Of a DNA stretch of 64,000 bases, positions 1-12,098 are shown piece by piece. Numbering within the stretch: the stretch's first letter is position 1; every line of letters begins with the position of its first letter. The notes below the pieces were generated by a model. The model was not told the DNA's origin. It did no database searches and saw nothing but the letters and a program-made list of their open reading frames with translations. The stretch covers positions 339,051,106 through 339,115,105 of the forward strand of contig OY282558.1 of the NCBI GenBank assembly GCA_958295665.1. The letters run 5' to 3'. Origin of the DNA: Tipula vernalis. Taxonomy: Eukaryota > Arthropoda > Insecta > Diptera > Tipulidae. The position numbers and the translations under genes were made by a program.

Positions 1-787
1 TGCGGGAATGACATATTTGAGGTGACTCACGAACATCTCGCCAATAATTTTGGCATCCATCTGGTCCGTCAAAATTAAATTTTTTTTCATCCGAAAAAAT
101 TATTGATCGCCACTCTTCATTCCAAAATTTAAATTTCTCAGCAAATTTCATTCTCGCTAATTTATGGCGTGGCAGCAGTTTAGGTTTACGCAACCGCTTC
201 TGATATTTCAGATTAATATCCTCTTTTAAAATCTGTTGTATCCTTCGTTTAGTGACGTTGAGACACAAATCACGTATTATTAGGGATGGACTGAAATTTT
301 TCTTGACTTCAAGGCGCCTTATTTCCCTTTTACCTCTTTCGTCAACTTTTGGCTTTGGTCCTGGTTTTTTCACTGTGCCATATGTTTGGGGATTTTTTAA
401 AAAGTTGTTGATTCGCGACCAAAGAACAACAAGGTTCTATCTGAAATTTCAATTTTTTGGAAGTAACTTTCGATTTTCGCATTTTTCGTGGTCGTAGAAT
501 TAAAAAATGTCTTTGTAATTTAATTTAATCTAGAGATTATGTTCTAAACTAAAAGATTCAATGAATTTACAATGACGTTTACGAATTTAAAGTCACGTAA
601 AATGCGAAAATCGAAAGTTACTTCCAAAAAATTTAAATTTCAGATAGAACCTTGTTGTTCTGAGGTCGCGGATTGTATTTTTGTTTCTATTTAGTTTTGT
701 GGCTATATGACGAATGGTAGCACCAGATTCCCTGTAGCATTCGATCCTTGCACGCTCATCGGCCGAAAGTTGCGTAGCTCGCGGCAT
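1..787 (-). pseudogene. Tc3-like transposase, split by a MITE, C-terminus outside window
   Basis: Reading the minus strand, the start at 787 gives an N-terminal helix-turn-helix (MPRATQLSADERARIECYRE...) typical of Tc3/Tc1 transposases. After about 38 residues the frame is interrupted at 671 by a 257-bp MITE. It resumes at about 410 with NNFLKNPQTYGTVKKPG, the expected continuation. It then reaches a catalytic block with FSDEKKFNFDGPDGCQ, which holds the first or second acidic residue of the DDE/D triad. The rest is off the left edge. Removing the MITE and one copy of its 4-bp duplication restores continuity, so the MITE is the clear lesion. Tc3-like membership is from motif recognition only. 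Confidence 0.72.
414..670. mobile_element. 257-bp MITE with long terminal inverted repeats
   Basis: The two ends are inverted copies of each other over roughly 75 bp, starting CGCGACC and including AAGGTTCTATCTGAAATTT. It is flanked by the 4-bp direct repeat GATT (410-413 and 671-674). It has no coding capacity and lies within the Tc3-like transposase. Deleting it with one GATT rejoins the transposase frame, which fixes both borders. Its parent superfamily is not clear; 4-bp duplications are not diagnostic by themselves. Confidence 0.8.
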
Positions 788-1163
788 TATTCTTTAAAAT
801 TGATTTTGAGTCATTAAAAAAATTATATTTTTAATGAAAGTAAACAATAATTAAATTACCTTATTTTTTTTTTTATTAGGGAAAAAATAATAACAAAAAG
901 AATAATATTAAAATTAAAAATAAAACGATTTATAATCAAAAACGCACTTGTCCCATACAGCTATTTCCTTTAACTGGCGGTTGTTAAAAACAACAAATCA
1001 ACATAACAGTATTGTTAGAAAGAGACGAACGGATATTTTAACTTCAGTTTGTTGAGTAAGCATTGACAAAATTTTCCATACAATATAAAACAAAATCAGC
1101 GAAATGCTTTTGAAGAAAACAGTACAGATTACTTTGTCCCATATAGCTATTTCGCAGAGTGTA

Positions 1164-1790
1164 GATGCCGAGTATAAATTTGTATATATCGATGTGGGTG
1201 CTTATGGCTCGATGTCTGCTGCGACTGTATTTGCCAACAGTGATTTTGGGCAGAAATGGCTACAAAATAAATTAAATTCACCAAGCCCTTGGCCACTAGC
1301 AAGTACTACATCGCCGATGTTCTATGTGATTGTAGGTGATGAGGCCTTCGGGCTTAAACCAATGCGACCTTATCTCGGCAAAAACTTAGATAGTAAAAAA
1401 ATTATTTTCAATTACAGGTAACATCATTATGGTGGTAATTTTTTAATACATAAAACTAAAAATGTATATTATGTATTTAGGTTAAGCCGGGCTAGGCGAA
1501 TCGTAGAAAACGCCTTTGGGATATCCTCAGAAACATCGAGAATCCTGTTGAAGCGAATTCAATGTAGTGAAGATCTCACTAAACTTATAGTGGTATGTTG
1601 CTGTGTTTTACACAACTATTTACGTATCGCTAAAACGAATAAGCCAATTGTTAACAATGAAAATATGGAGGGCGCCAATGGGACTAATGACATATCCAAC
1701 TTAAAGGCATTTGATATTCTGGAAGCATTTGCCAATTGGTGTATTGCTGAAGGTGATATTCCTTGGCAGCACAATCATATTCAGAGATAA
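1164..1790 (+). pseudogene. PIF/Harbinger transposase, C-terminal half, spliced
   Basis: The predicted protein reads DAEYKFVYIDVGAYGSMS, then FNYR/LSRARRIVENAFGI and LHNYLR, the hallmark blocks of the DDE_4 (PIF/Harbinger) transposase family, with the third catalytic residue in VENAFG. A 63-nt intron (1418-1480, GT...AG) splits FNYR from LSRARR, and the second exon runs to a stop at 1788-1790. The N-terminal half is missing because the Tc3-like element ends at 1161 just upstream; it presumably lies left of the window. The acidic residue usual after GS.S in the first block appears replaced by alanine. The element's second gene (MADF/BESS) follows on the opposite strand. Confidence 0.8.
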
Positions 1791-1876
1791 TTTTAAAACA
1801 TTTATATTAAATTATTCATTTATTAAAAATTAAATCACAAATTATCACTTTTTAATTATAGATCTGTATTTATTAT

Positions 1877-2727
1877 TTAAATTAAAGAATATTCGATATT
1901 ATTGTCGTTCGCCATGTCAAATTCTACGTAGTGGAATAATTCCAAAATTTTCATTTCAATTAGCGACCGTTTTTGTTCACTAAAATTTTCTAAGCGCTTC
2001 ACTAGAATGTACAAAAATTATTTTGCATCAGATATCCGAGAATTTCCTCCCTATAAGTCCTTTTCTAAAACCTCTAACATTTTATCTTCTAACAACAAAT
2101 TAGTTGACTGTTTTGGTTCCTTATGACCTCGTGTTTCTTTCGAATTCAATGTTGGGGCTGTCAAATCAACACTCACGTTGGATTCTAGATCTGAAATTTT
2201 ATTAGTAAATATAATTCATCCAATCATAGTTTTAATAAACCTATTCATGTCGATTATAGAATCCGGATCGAAAACTGCATATAAAAAATAAGAAACAATT
2301 GCTCTAAATCAAAGTATCCTGGAAAACTACTATTGATTTCCTTGCAATTTCTGATTCCCCGAATAAACGCAATAATTTTGTCTCGTAACCCAAAGGAATT
2401 TTAACGATTGATTCGCTCCCGCGAATTCTATAATCGACCTAATTATCTTATGACTATATTCAATCTTACCTAGGACTTTCAAAGAAGGCAACTAAAAAAA
2501 TTAGCGAATCGTAATATGCCCATTAAGGTTTCTTATTATGGGCGCACTTCCACCGGGGATATTAAATGTATCCCGCAAATTTTTTCATTTCGCTTTACAA
2601 TCACCGACTAAAATATTTATGTAATTAGTTTATTTCTCATATTATATACATATATTATATAAAGTACAAATTATGTACCTATGTAAATAAAATACTATTA
2701 TACCAACTACCATTATACGTATTAGAG
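1877..2727 (-). pseudogene. MADF/BESS protein of the first Harbinger element, 3' part
   Basis: This minus-strand pseudogene is convergent with the Harbinger transposase, as in two-gene PIF elements. Exon sequence 2711-2727 continues the MADF domain that starts at 13495. An apparent 103-nt intron (2608-2710) follows. The next exon reads GDCKAK, then a TGA where MADF domains normally have tryptophan, then KNLRDTF. Further down a BESS-like block (FLYILVKRLENFSEQKRSLIE) leads to a stop near 1877-1879. Several stop codons and frame changes separate these blocks. MADF-BESS proteins of this kind act with the transposase in DNA binding and nuclear import. The MULE insertion after 2727 separates this part from its start. 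Confidence 0.6.
2719..2727. repeat. 9-bp target-site duplication, left copy, of the MULE
   Basis: GTATTAGAG occurs immediately before the element end at 2728 and again at 13347-13355 immediately after the other end. Nine bases is the usual duplication length for Mutator-like elements. Confidence 0.85.
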
Positions 2728-2739
2728 GGGAGCGCCCCG

Positions 2740-2878
2740 AAATCTTGCATTACAAAATCATGCAAGTACAAAATCTTGCATTTAATAAAAATCTTGCATT
2801 ACAAAATCTTGCAAATCCAAAATCTTGCAAATCCAAAATCTTGCAAATCCAAAATCTTGCTTTACAAAATCTTGCAGT
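2740..2878. repeat. Left-end minisatellite of the MULE
   Basis: About ten imperfect units of a 14-16 bp motif with the core AAATCTTGCATTACA or AAATCTTGCAAATCC. The mirror array lies at 13185-13340. Arrays inside the terminal repeats may act as multiple transposase-binding sites; that role is inference. Confidence 0.8.
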
Positions 2879-3096
2879 TTTAATTATTAATTTCAACATA
2901 ATCTTGCTTTTCCTAAAAGTTTATAAATTCTCAATTATAAATTTAAATACACACTTAAGTGATTTTCGAGTATTTATTTATTTTAATTTCATCAATTAAA
3001 AACACATACATGGCTATTAAAAATAAAATAAAATTATAAATTAATAGGCAACATTAAAAATAAAGAAACATAACATAAAATAAATTATATGGCAAT

Positions 3097-3859
3097 TTAA
3101 AAAAGTATCATGTTGTGCGCGATTCTCTTTAAAAAATCAGTCTTACAGATTTTTTCCCTTTTTTTAAGAATCCGTTTAATTTTTTTATTTTTAATTATTG
3201 TTTTTCTTTTCTTTGGAAGGCGTTCTCCGGATTTCACTTTTTCGATTTGAGCTTTTGCTACAATAAGTTCATCTGACAACTTTTTTATAATCTTATAAAC
3301 TCCAGCATGCCGTTGCCCAACCACAACTTTCAGGCGCCTGTGCCAAGCTTCCACACTATTTTGGGTACGTGGAAAATTTTCTGTACCTAAGTCCGCATCA
3401 GCAATTGACCAAAATTGTGGACTATATCTGGGCCTCTGATTACCTTCCCCAATATAATATTTTTGAAACCACCGACCAATTAATTTCACTCCACTATTAT
3501 CAAACTTTTCATATAAATGTTGGTAATAAGCTGGTATTTCGTTTGGTGGAACGAAAGCTAAGCTTTTAAGCATTCTAACTTGTAGTGAAAAGTCTTCGGA
3601 ATTTGCATACCTAGTCGCCAACCGTAATGTTTGGACTATTCGCCATATTACTTGTCCAAAATGGAAAAGACAGCCTTTGAAGGTAGCTTCCGGGAAAAAT
3701 GCAGATGCCGAAGACACTATTGCCTTTTCAAAATCCGTTATTATTCTTGTCGGTTTTAGATTAATCCCCAGTTCCAAGGATATTTTTCTTAAATTAAAGA
3801 ATAATCTGTCATACACTTTCATCGATTTTTTGCTCATTAAGCAAAATATCAATGGAACG
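3097..3859 (-). pseudogene. MULE transposase, C-terminal half
   Basis: The minus-strand frame runs from PLIFCLM through RIITDFEKAIVSSASAFFPEATFKGCLFHFGQVIWR. This is the MULE-family pattern in which an aspartate (TDFEKA) precedes a C..H (GCLFHF) block. It continues through FPRTQNSVEAWHRRLK, the conserved region near the last acidic residue, and ends in a lysine-rich tail at 3097. Its N-terminal half is at 12121-12779, separated by the large insert. Apart from that interruption the half is open, so inactivation seems due mainly to the insertion. Confidence 0.82.
3836..3859. repeat. 24-bp direct repeat, left copy, bordering the 8.26-kb insert
   Basis: The 24 bases from 3836 to 3859 are identical to 12121-12144. 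Both copies are MULE transposase sequence (part of PLIFCL), and one copy is needed to join the two halves. They are best read as a long target-site duplication of the insert between them. Confidence 0.8.
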
Positions 3860-6800
3860 GGGTGGAGTGCGAACATTCAAAGAGGATAGACGTGTTTTTT
3901 CTATCCTCTTCAAAAATTTAATTTAATTTAATTTTCTTTCCTTTTTATTTGTTGTTTCTTATGTACTGATATGTATATACTTTATATACATATGTATATA
4001 CATTTTAATTTTAAATTTTAAATTTAATTCTAATTAAATTCAAGTTTAGTGTAATGTGTAGTGAAAATAATTAAACTAAAGTGTAATTTTGGAAAATGCA
4101 ATCCACCGGGATGCATTTGTCAGGCAATGTTTTTTATTTTTGTAGATAGAAAAATTAAAAGTGCATGATTTGATATTTTGTGGATTGTAAATACAATCAA
4201 ATTTCAATTTTTAATTACTAAAATTTAATATTTAGATAGTATTGAAATAAATTTTAAATTATGGTATATAAAATAAGTCGCAATAAATTTGGTATTAGAT
4301 TTTATTTTTAAGACACTAATCCATACTTATAATTTAGTATATAAAAGGGCCATAAATATGTTTGTGTACTATGTAGCTGTGTCGTTTTCTCTTTGCACGA
4401 TTTCTGTGAAGGAAGTGTGCGTGGTTTTGTTGGTTTTTGTATTATAAAGTACAAACAACAACGAGAAAGAGAATCTTTACGTTGGTTTTGATACGGCAGT
4501 CACAAGTAATTTACTGTTGTGTGAAATGGGCACTAATACATCCATACAACTTGATTCATATATGGTAGGATCAACAATATGGTTGTACAGCTGCTTGTTC
4601 GCTCTTTACACGGATTCTGTTAAGGAAATGTAATATATTATTTTGTTGGTTTGTGTATTATAACGCACAAACAACAACAAAAAGATAATTTTTTGCGTTA
4701 CATAGTTTAAGTGTGTTTATATGTACTATAAGGCCTACTAATACGCACATGAAAGATGGTACAAAATATTTATCGTCAATGTGTGTTGGTGGTTTTAGTA
4801 TGTTTTTGGTTTTAGTATACAGGATTTTGTTACTTGAATGCAGGTGTATTAATCTCTTTGTGTTTTTGTGTACTCACGAAACAACTATGATATTAGCTGT
4901 ATTTTGTTGAGAAATTTACAACAACAATTGCACGTGACAGGAATTAAATGATTCGAACAAAAATTTGAATTATTTAATTCGAGCTCGAACAAATAAAATA
5001 CGTAACTGCTTGAATAAAAACCGAAGAAATACCAACATAGAATATAAAAATTAAATCGAAAAAATATTTCGCGGCTTGTTCTGTTGAGAAAGAGATAACT
5101 CCAAAATAATTCGAATTAATTTTTTCTCAACAAAATGCAGCTATTATTGAAATCATGTGTTGTGTAAGCGCAGTGGAATTTGTATATTCGACTCAAATAG
5201 GATTTTTATACTTTGTATAATCGAATTGGTTTGAGTCGAGTTGGAATTGGGAGCTGTCTTATACAATTCATTTGAACGGTTTATTTAGATAGGATTAATA
5301 AATTTTTTTACAGGGTATTACATAATGAATCAAATTGTTTTCTAATTATTTTAATTAATATTATAAATTATAAATTGTCTAAATAAATAAATAAATAGAT
5401 AAATGAAATGCGAATTTAGAAATGTTGGTTTAAATTAAGTTAAGATTTGATTTTTGAGTTTAATGGTTGTCTTAATGGATTTATTGAAATTTAGATGGTG
5501 GGATGTACACATAATCGTCATAATTACGTATATGACACATCGATACATTTTTAAGAAAGTAAGGGTTAATTTTCATTGCATTTATTTATTTATTTATTAT
5601 TTATTGTTTTATTTACTTTGCATGCTTGATTTGGCAGGGAATGAGGTCCGTGAACTGAGTTAAAATTTTGGATATACATACATATTTGTATTTATTTATT
5701 AATAAAGAGATAAATTTCTGAATTATTGATTAGGTTCAGGTTTTTGGTGGCGGTGATCTCTTCAATTGGTAAATGATGCTAATTGGATTTTTATTTAGGT
5801 AGTCTAATATTTTATAAGTTTTATTTTTGGGTTGCGAAAATGACTAAGTTGAAGCAAATCAATTGAATATGTACACTATCAGACATAAATATTTGGATGA
5901 CATCCGGGATTAATCATTGGAGCTGATTTTGGGGTAGCTGATTTTGCTACTCGTGCAAATTACCGCTCAGTCGACTTAGTTAAAGTCGTGGGCGTTTACA
6001 ACGTTGCTTATTTGTGTTGATTTGGTTTCAATAAATTTCTTTTTTTGAAACTGATGCTACCGTTTGATATTACATATTGTAGGGATTTATTTTGATAAGT
6101 TTCTTGTCGTTGCAATTATCAAAAATTATCTTCTGCTAAAATCAATCACTTTATTGGTATTTAATTGTAATTTATATTAATGTTGCTATTTCGATAAATA
6201 TTTATGTATATAGATTGAAATATTATACTAGTTAAATGAATAGCATCGTACGTTATCTAGGATAAGGGAAATTCCCTTTTATATGATATTGTAAACTGCA
6301 TTGCATTGCAAAATTATTTGAGGTATTGATGAAAATATTTCAATACTTTTTGTCAGTTTAATTTAATTTAATTATATCAAAGTGTCATAGTTTGTTCGGG
6401 TATTTTTGTCTGATGGTCCAGTTGATATTAAGTATATATAATTATATATAATTGTTAGATCGTCTCCAAGCTACAGAAATATTGGTGAATTCTCGCTCAA
6501 CATCCAGAAACTTCAAGCAGCAGTTATGTAGTGTAGAAAATGTATTGTTCTTGTGTTATCTATTTTATTTTATTTATCACTAACTAATTTATATAAGTTA
6601 ATTTCGATTAATTATGTAGTAAAGCAATTTAATTTTCAGGGATACCTGGGAAACTCTAATTGTGTTTTATTAGTAAATATCATATATAGGTACATGTAGT
6701 ACTTAACTAAATTATTGATATTCTAGACTTTTTTGCGTAGTATTATGATCAATGTTTAAATTATATTATATACTTTTATAAATAAATAATTAATTTCTAC

Positions 6801-7564
6801 ATTATTAATTTCCTTTTTCTAGATTTGTAGGAAATTGCCGATTAATTTAAATTTAATAGTATGGTTAAATATAAATTTTCAACTTTTATTTTTAAATCTA
6901 GTTGCAGTAGGTAAACAATTAATTAACTATTTACAGGAGAATGGTAACTAATGGAACAAGTGCTGTGAATTTAAATTATAACTTAACAATTTAAAATTTT
7001 TAAACATTCTTTTGGAATTTTAGCTTAGAAGTGGGAGAGTTTACATAGGCAATTTCATAAAATGTTAATTTTTGTAATTCTTCTATGTAATATATTGTGT
7101 TTTGCTCATTAATATATAATAATTAATTTAGATTAAAATATTTAAAGGTTTCTCTTCCTTAATTTGCTAATAAATAATTCAATTTTCAGAATATAACATA
7201 GTTCCAGAATCAATCTTTCATATGGAGATTAAATTAATCCTGAAATTCAGAATTAGCTTTAATATTATGGTGATTTATTAATTAAAATTAGTTTTCAGAA
7301 TTGCCTAGGAAATTATATATTGATTTTATTTGTTCATTCTTGATATACTACTTATAGTACTAACTGAATTATTGATGATTTTAGGCTGTTGTGGTGCTGT
7401 AACATTATCATTTTTAAATTATTTATTATAAATTTTACAAAATAATTGAATTTTTAATTATTTATTCTCTTTTTCTTGATCGGTAGGAAATTTCTGATTA
7501 GTTTTAAGTAAAATTTTATGTTTAAAATAGTTGTTAACGTTCATTTTAATTCATGTTGCAGTAC

Positions 7565-7572
7565 GTAATAAT
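7565..7572. repeat. 8-bp target-site duplication, left copy, of hAT element 1
   Basis: GTAATAAT precedes the hAT end at 7573 and is repeated at 9827-9834. The related unit at about 10980 in the same repeat array still shows the uninterrupted AAGTAATAATTTTTAATTGG context. Confidence 0.88.
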
Positions 7573-9826
7573 TAGGGTTCGGATTTTTAGGTAAAAAAAT
7601 ATTTTTTTTGGGAAATCCAAATCAAAAATTTCTTGTATATTTTTTCGTTTTAGAAGAAATGAAAGCGAATGAGCCCTATATGTTACCACATATTTTTACA
7701 TATTTTTGTAAAATAACATATTTTCACATATTTTTACTTATTTGGTGATTTAACACATATTTCAAACATTTTCACATACCTAATTAACTTTTTTTTATTG
7801 GGATGAAATTAACTCCAAAAAGTTTGTTCTATTAAATGCCTAAAACTATGTAATAAAGAGTAGACATCTATTTTTCGATAGATTTACTAAAAACTGTTTC
7901 TTTTCTAGTTAGATTAATTGTATTAGTTCTTTTTATTTACTCTAGGTATCACTAAGATAGAAATGTTACTTTAGAACTACGATTTTTGGGAAAACCCTTT
8001 ATTTCGATTTGACAGGAGACCTAACATAAAATATAGTTTTGCCGTGTTTGTTTATAAATTAATAGCACTAAATTTAGAGACGATTAATCCAACAATGCCA
8101 AAAGCCAAGCAGAGTGTGAGCAATAGATTAAAGCTTATCGTTGCAGAGCACAAAGATGTTTTTAAGACTGATGGGTCTATATTGTTCTGCAATTATTGCG
8201 AAAAATCGGTAGTTGTCCAACAAAAATCCTAATTGGAACAGCATATAAATAGTGCAAAACACAAAGAGCAAGCTCGACGTCATGATGCCAAATTATCCCA
8301 GTCGCTGCTCATGCATTCAATAGCGAAACCGAGATCGTCAGCTTTTAAAGAAGATTTGTGTTTAGCCTTCGTAGCCGCTGACATACCCTTGTCTAAACTA
8401 AGTAATCCCCGCTTAGTGTCTTTTCTTGAAAAGTATACCAACGAAAGAGTACCGGATGAATCGACAATTCGCAAAAAATATGTGAGGGAACTATTTAATA
8501 TTCAAATGAATAAAATAAAAGAAGAAGTTCAAGACAAATATTTGTGGGTCTCAATTGATGAGACGACGGACAGTACCGGCAGGTATATTGCCAACGTCAT
8601 TTTAGGCATTTTAGATGTTGAGCAAAATATTGCAAATAAAAAATTTCTGTTGAACGTTGCTGAGTTGGAAAAAGCCAACCATTCAACTATTGCTATTTTA
8701 TTCGACGAATCCATTAAGTTATTGGGTGATAATTTTAATCGGGATCGAATACTTCTTTTTATATCTGACGCAGCTCCCTATATGGTAAAAGCGGCTCAGG
8801 CCATTAATGTATTTTATCCGAAAATAGTCCATGTCACATGCCTGGTGCATGGTTTGCATCGAGTTGCCGAGACCATTCGGTTTAATTTTAGTGACGTCAA
8901 TCATCTAATATCCAGCGTTAAAAGCGTTTTTTTAAAAGCACCATCACGGGTTCAGATTTTTAAGTCTGTGGAACCAAATTTAGAACTACCTCCTTAGCCT
9001 GTGATAACTCGTTGGGGAAGTTGGTTAAGCGCTGTAAGGTACTACGCCAAAAATCTGGAAAAAATACAAAATATATTCAAACTTTTGCGCGAAGATGAAT
9101 CGATACATATTAAAATGGCAAATGAATTGATGACACAACCAAACATCAAAAATGATTTGGCGTTTATATCGGCGAACTACTGTCATTTAGTAGGGACAAT
9201 AGAAGCTCTAGAATCACCCAACAAATCCTTAAAGGATCAATTAAAAATGTTGCAGGACACCGAATTTTTAATCGAAAATGTCGATGGCACAATTGGCAAA
9301 ACAATTAGCGCAAAATTAAAAAATGTTTTAGACAAAAACAAAGGTTTACAAACAGTTAAAACAATTAATAACATTTTGAACGGGAATGCAAATGCTACAG
9401 ATTTACCAAATTTTTCAGCATCTGAAATTGCTTCATTGAAATATGCCACCATCACATCTGTGGACGTTGAACGTAGCTTTTCCATGTATAAAAACTTCTT
9501 ACGACCAAACCGTCAAAAATTCAAATTCGATAATATCAAACATCATCTAATTATTTATTGTAATAATACGTTCAATAACGATTTAGATTTAGAACTTTAA
9601 ATAACATGGTTTTTGTATATGATTTTTATGTACTGAATTTTTGAGATATTTTATTTAAATAAATGAATTTTGATATTTTGTGATAAATATAACCTGAAGT
9701 TTCCTTAACAATTCTGAACAAATATTGTTTTTTTATTTACATATTTTTATCAAATATTTAAGATTTTTACTTACATATTTTAGGTACATATTTTTAATTT
9801 TTTAGAACCTAAAAATCCGAAGCCTA
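7573..9826 (+). mobile_element. hAT element 1, complete ends, pseudogenised
   Basis: Terminal inverted repeats (TAGGGTTCGGATTTTTAGGT on the left, its imperfect complement ending ATCCGAAGCCTA on the right) and an 8-bp duplication define a 2254-bp hAT element. It carries one plus-strand transposase gene with two stop codons. It sits inside one unit of the tandem-repeat insert, so it is the youngest layer of this nest. Confidence 0.88.
8044..9600 (+). pseudogene. hAT transposase with BED-type zinc finger, two nonsense codons
   Basis: A single reading frame runs from about 8095 (MPKAKQSVSNRLK; an upstream in-frame start region begins at 8044) to the stop at 9598-9600. Only two stops interrupt it: TAA at 8230-8232 and TAG at 8995-8997. 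The N-terminus has a zinc-binding pattern (FCNYCEKSV...HINSAKHKEQ), then VSIDETTDS, the first catalytic block, and HVTCLVHGLHRVAE, a C..H motif of hAT transposases. The C-terminal dimerisation block contains VDVERSFSMYKNFLRPNRQKF. There is no frameshift, so decay is recent. The family resembles CGG-binding-protein-like hATs; that subfamily placement is tentative. Confidence 0.85.
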
Positions 9827-9914
9827 GTAATAATTAATTAATTAGATATAGAAGGACCATGAAAAATGAAATAAGCGCGGTTTTTGTAATCTTAGCTTAG
9901 TAATTTTAAATTTT

Positions 9915-10270
9915 TCTTAAATATTTTATCAGGTAAATTAATGAACGGCGGACAGGGGAAATTACAACATTAATAATTGTATGCCCCGATTTAAATTTAG
10001 GGAGCCTTGAGTATCCGGCCCTGGATTTCAGAGAAATGATAATCTAATAATATAGTTAGATTGTGCTGTCTTGTGCTAATCTATTTATTATATATGGTAC
10101 TAATAATTTACTAACTATCGATCACTTTGGTCTTTGTAACCGGGTCGTGTCTGGCCCAACTAATAATCCTATCCTATCCTTCGGTTTTGTTATATGTACA
10201 TGGGTGTACTATGTGTGCCCGGGAGTCCGGGAGATCCTGCTATAATGCTTGGCCGTACACTCTCAATCAA
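9915..10270 (+). repeat. Conserved ~350-bp repeat unit, copy A
   Basis: First of three closely similar segments. Shared landmarks in order are TATCAGGTAAATTAATGAA, GTATCCGGCCCTGGAT, TTAGATTGTGCTGTC, TGTAACCGGGTCG, CTAATAATCCTATCC, GCCCGGGAGTCCGGGAGA and CTTGGCCGTACACTC. The GC-rich inverted stretch near the end could fold into an RNA hairpin. The unit is followed by an AATC remnant. Confidence 0.75.
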
Positions 10271-11044
10271 TAAAATGTTAATTTTTTGTAATGTGTAATA
10301 TATTCTGTTTTGTCCATTAATATATTTTAATTAATTTTGTTTTAAAATACTTAAAGGGATCTCTTTTTAATTTACTAATAAATAATCCAATTTTCAGAAT
10401 AAACATAGTTCTAGAATTTATCATTATTATAGGGATCAAAATTAATCCCGAATTTCAAATTTAAATTTTAGTTTGAATCAACCCTCCAGGATTAATAAGT
10501 AGTGAATAAGCTGTAGTTTAGAAATTGTGTTGTCCTGTGTTAACTATTTTTACTATATAATTACTAACAATTTATTCTTATCCTTCGACTGGGGATGGAT
10601 AAATGGGTGTACGAGGTGTGCTCGGGAATACTGAAGATCCTGTTATAATAATTATTTATTTAAGTAATAAAATTTGTTATTATGATGTTTATTAATTAAA
10701 TTTAGTTTTCAGAGTCGTCTGAGAATTTGTATGTTAATTTTATTTGTTGATTCTTAATATACTTATAGTACCTAATTGATTTATTGAATTATTAATAAAT
10801 CTATGTATTGTGGTGCTGTAATATTATCATGTTAATCATTTTATATAAATTTTATAAAATAATTGAATTCATAATTATATATTTTCTTTTCTTAATCGGT
10901 AGGAAATTTCTGATTAGTTTTAAGTAAAATTTTATGTTTAAACGGTTTAATGTTTATGTTAATTCTTGTTGCAGTAAGTAATAATTTTTAATTGGATATA
11001 AAAGGACCATTAATAAGGAAATAAGCGCTGTTATTTTAAAGTTT

Positions 11045-11412
11045 TATTACATATTTTATCAGGTAAATTAATGAAAGACGGACAAGGATGAAATTACAAC
11101 ATTAATAATTAATACTTTTTAAGCCCTGTTTTAGATTTAGGATTTAGGGAGTCCTGAGTATCCGGCCCTGGATACCAGAGAAATAATCATCTAATAATGT
11201 AGTTAGATTGTGCTGTCTTGTGCTAACCTATTTATTATATATTGTACTAATAATTTACTAACTATCTATCGCATTGGTGTCTGTAACCGGGTCGAGTCTG
11301 CCCCAACTAATAATCCTATCCAATCCTTCGGTTTTGTTATATGTGTACGGGTATACGGCATGGGCCCGGGAGTCCGGGAGATCCTGCAATGATGCTTGGT
11401 CGTACACTCATA
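11045..11412 (+). repeat. Conserved ~350-bp repeat unit, copy B
   Basis: Same order of landmarks as copy A, with small differences (GTCTGCCCCAACTAATAATCC, GGCATGGGCCCGGGAGTCC). It lies about 1.14 kb after copy A. The intervening 10270-11045 repeats the sequence found at about 7050-7560 and 9835-9915 around the hAT, showing an array of ~1-kb units. Confidence 0.75.
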
Positions 11413-11759
11413 ATAAATCATGAAAGTTTAATTTCAACTTTATTTTATTTAAATGTATCTTTATTTTGTTATAATGATGTTTTTTATAATACAGTAGAAT
11501 CCGTTTATACCAAACCATGTATATAACGAACAAAAACTTATAATGATCATATAGTTGTGTCATATAGTTGTGTGCCTTGAATTTGCACGAACACTTATTT
11601 TTTTTCTTATACACTACAAACAAAGAACTACGTTTATAAACGTAAACGAATATTTGATTAAAATGAACACCCGGCTATAGTAAACAAAATTGTGTCCCTT
11701 GAGTGTTCGATATAAGCGAGTTCTACTGTAATTGTAATTATAATTATAATTTTAGCTTA

Positions 11760-12098
11760 GTAATTTTAGATTTTCTTAATTATTTTATCAGGTAAATTAA
11801 TGAAAGGCGAACAGGGGGAAATTACAACATTAATAATTTTTAATTTAGGTTTAGGGAGTCCTGAGTATCCGGCCCTGGATTCCAGAGAAATGATCATCTA
11901 AAAATGTAGTTAGATTGTGTTGTCCCTTGTGCCGTCTATTTACTAACTATCGATCGCATTGGTGTCTGTAACCGGGTCGAGTCTGTCCCAACTAATAATC
12001 CTATCCTATCCTTCGGTTTTGTTATGTGTAAACGGGTGTACGGTGTGTGCCCGGGAGTCCGGGAGACTTGCTATAATGCTTGGCCGTACACTCACAAT
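11760..12098 (+). repeat. Conserved ~350-bp repeat unit, copy C, ends in AATC array
   Basis: Third copy, shortened in its middle, again ending CTTGGCCGTACACTC and running directly into the AATC repeats that abut the 24-bp target duplication. This position marks it as the true 3' end of the insert; copies A and B are internal. Confidence 0.75.

Larger units (their letters stand above)
1..1161 (-). mobile_element. Tc1/mariner-superfamily (Tc3-like) element, left end outside window
   Basis: A minus-strand DNA transposon whose distal half lies beyond the window start. It carries a Tc3-like transposase and ends on the right at about 1161 with a TA dinucleotide (1162-1163), the usual target of this superfamily. 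The right end has two same-orientation copies of a motif containing TGTCCCATA.AGCTATTTC, at about 946-967 (inner) and 1131-1153 (outer), roughly 185 bp apart. That resembles the IR/DR layout of Sleeping Beauty-like elements. The element sits inside a PIF/Harbinger transposase gene, which resumes at 1164. The left terminus cannot be checked. Confidence 0.7.

Noticed and set aside
252..497. Plus-strand 81-codon frame
   Set aside because: It is the antisense of the Tc3-like transposase and the MITE end.
1104..1163. Start codon at 1104 as the true start of the Harbinger transposase fragment
   Set aside because: The first ~20 codons come from the end of the Tc3-like element; Harbinger sequence begins at 1164.
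2740..2878. CRISPR-like array
   Set aside because: Units are contiguous without unique spacers, in an animal transposon end; it is a minisatellite.
2745..2999. Small lysine/leucine-rich protein
   Set aside because: The frame is the translation of the MULE minisatellite array.
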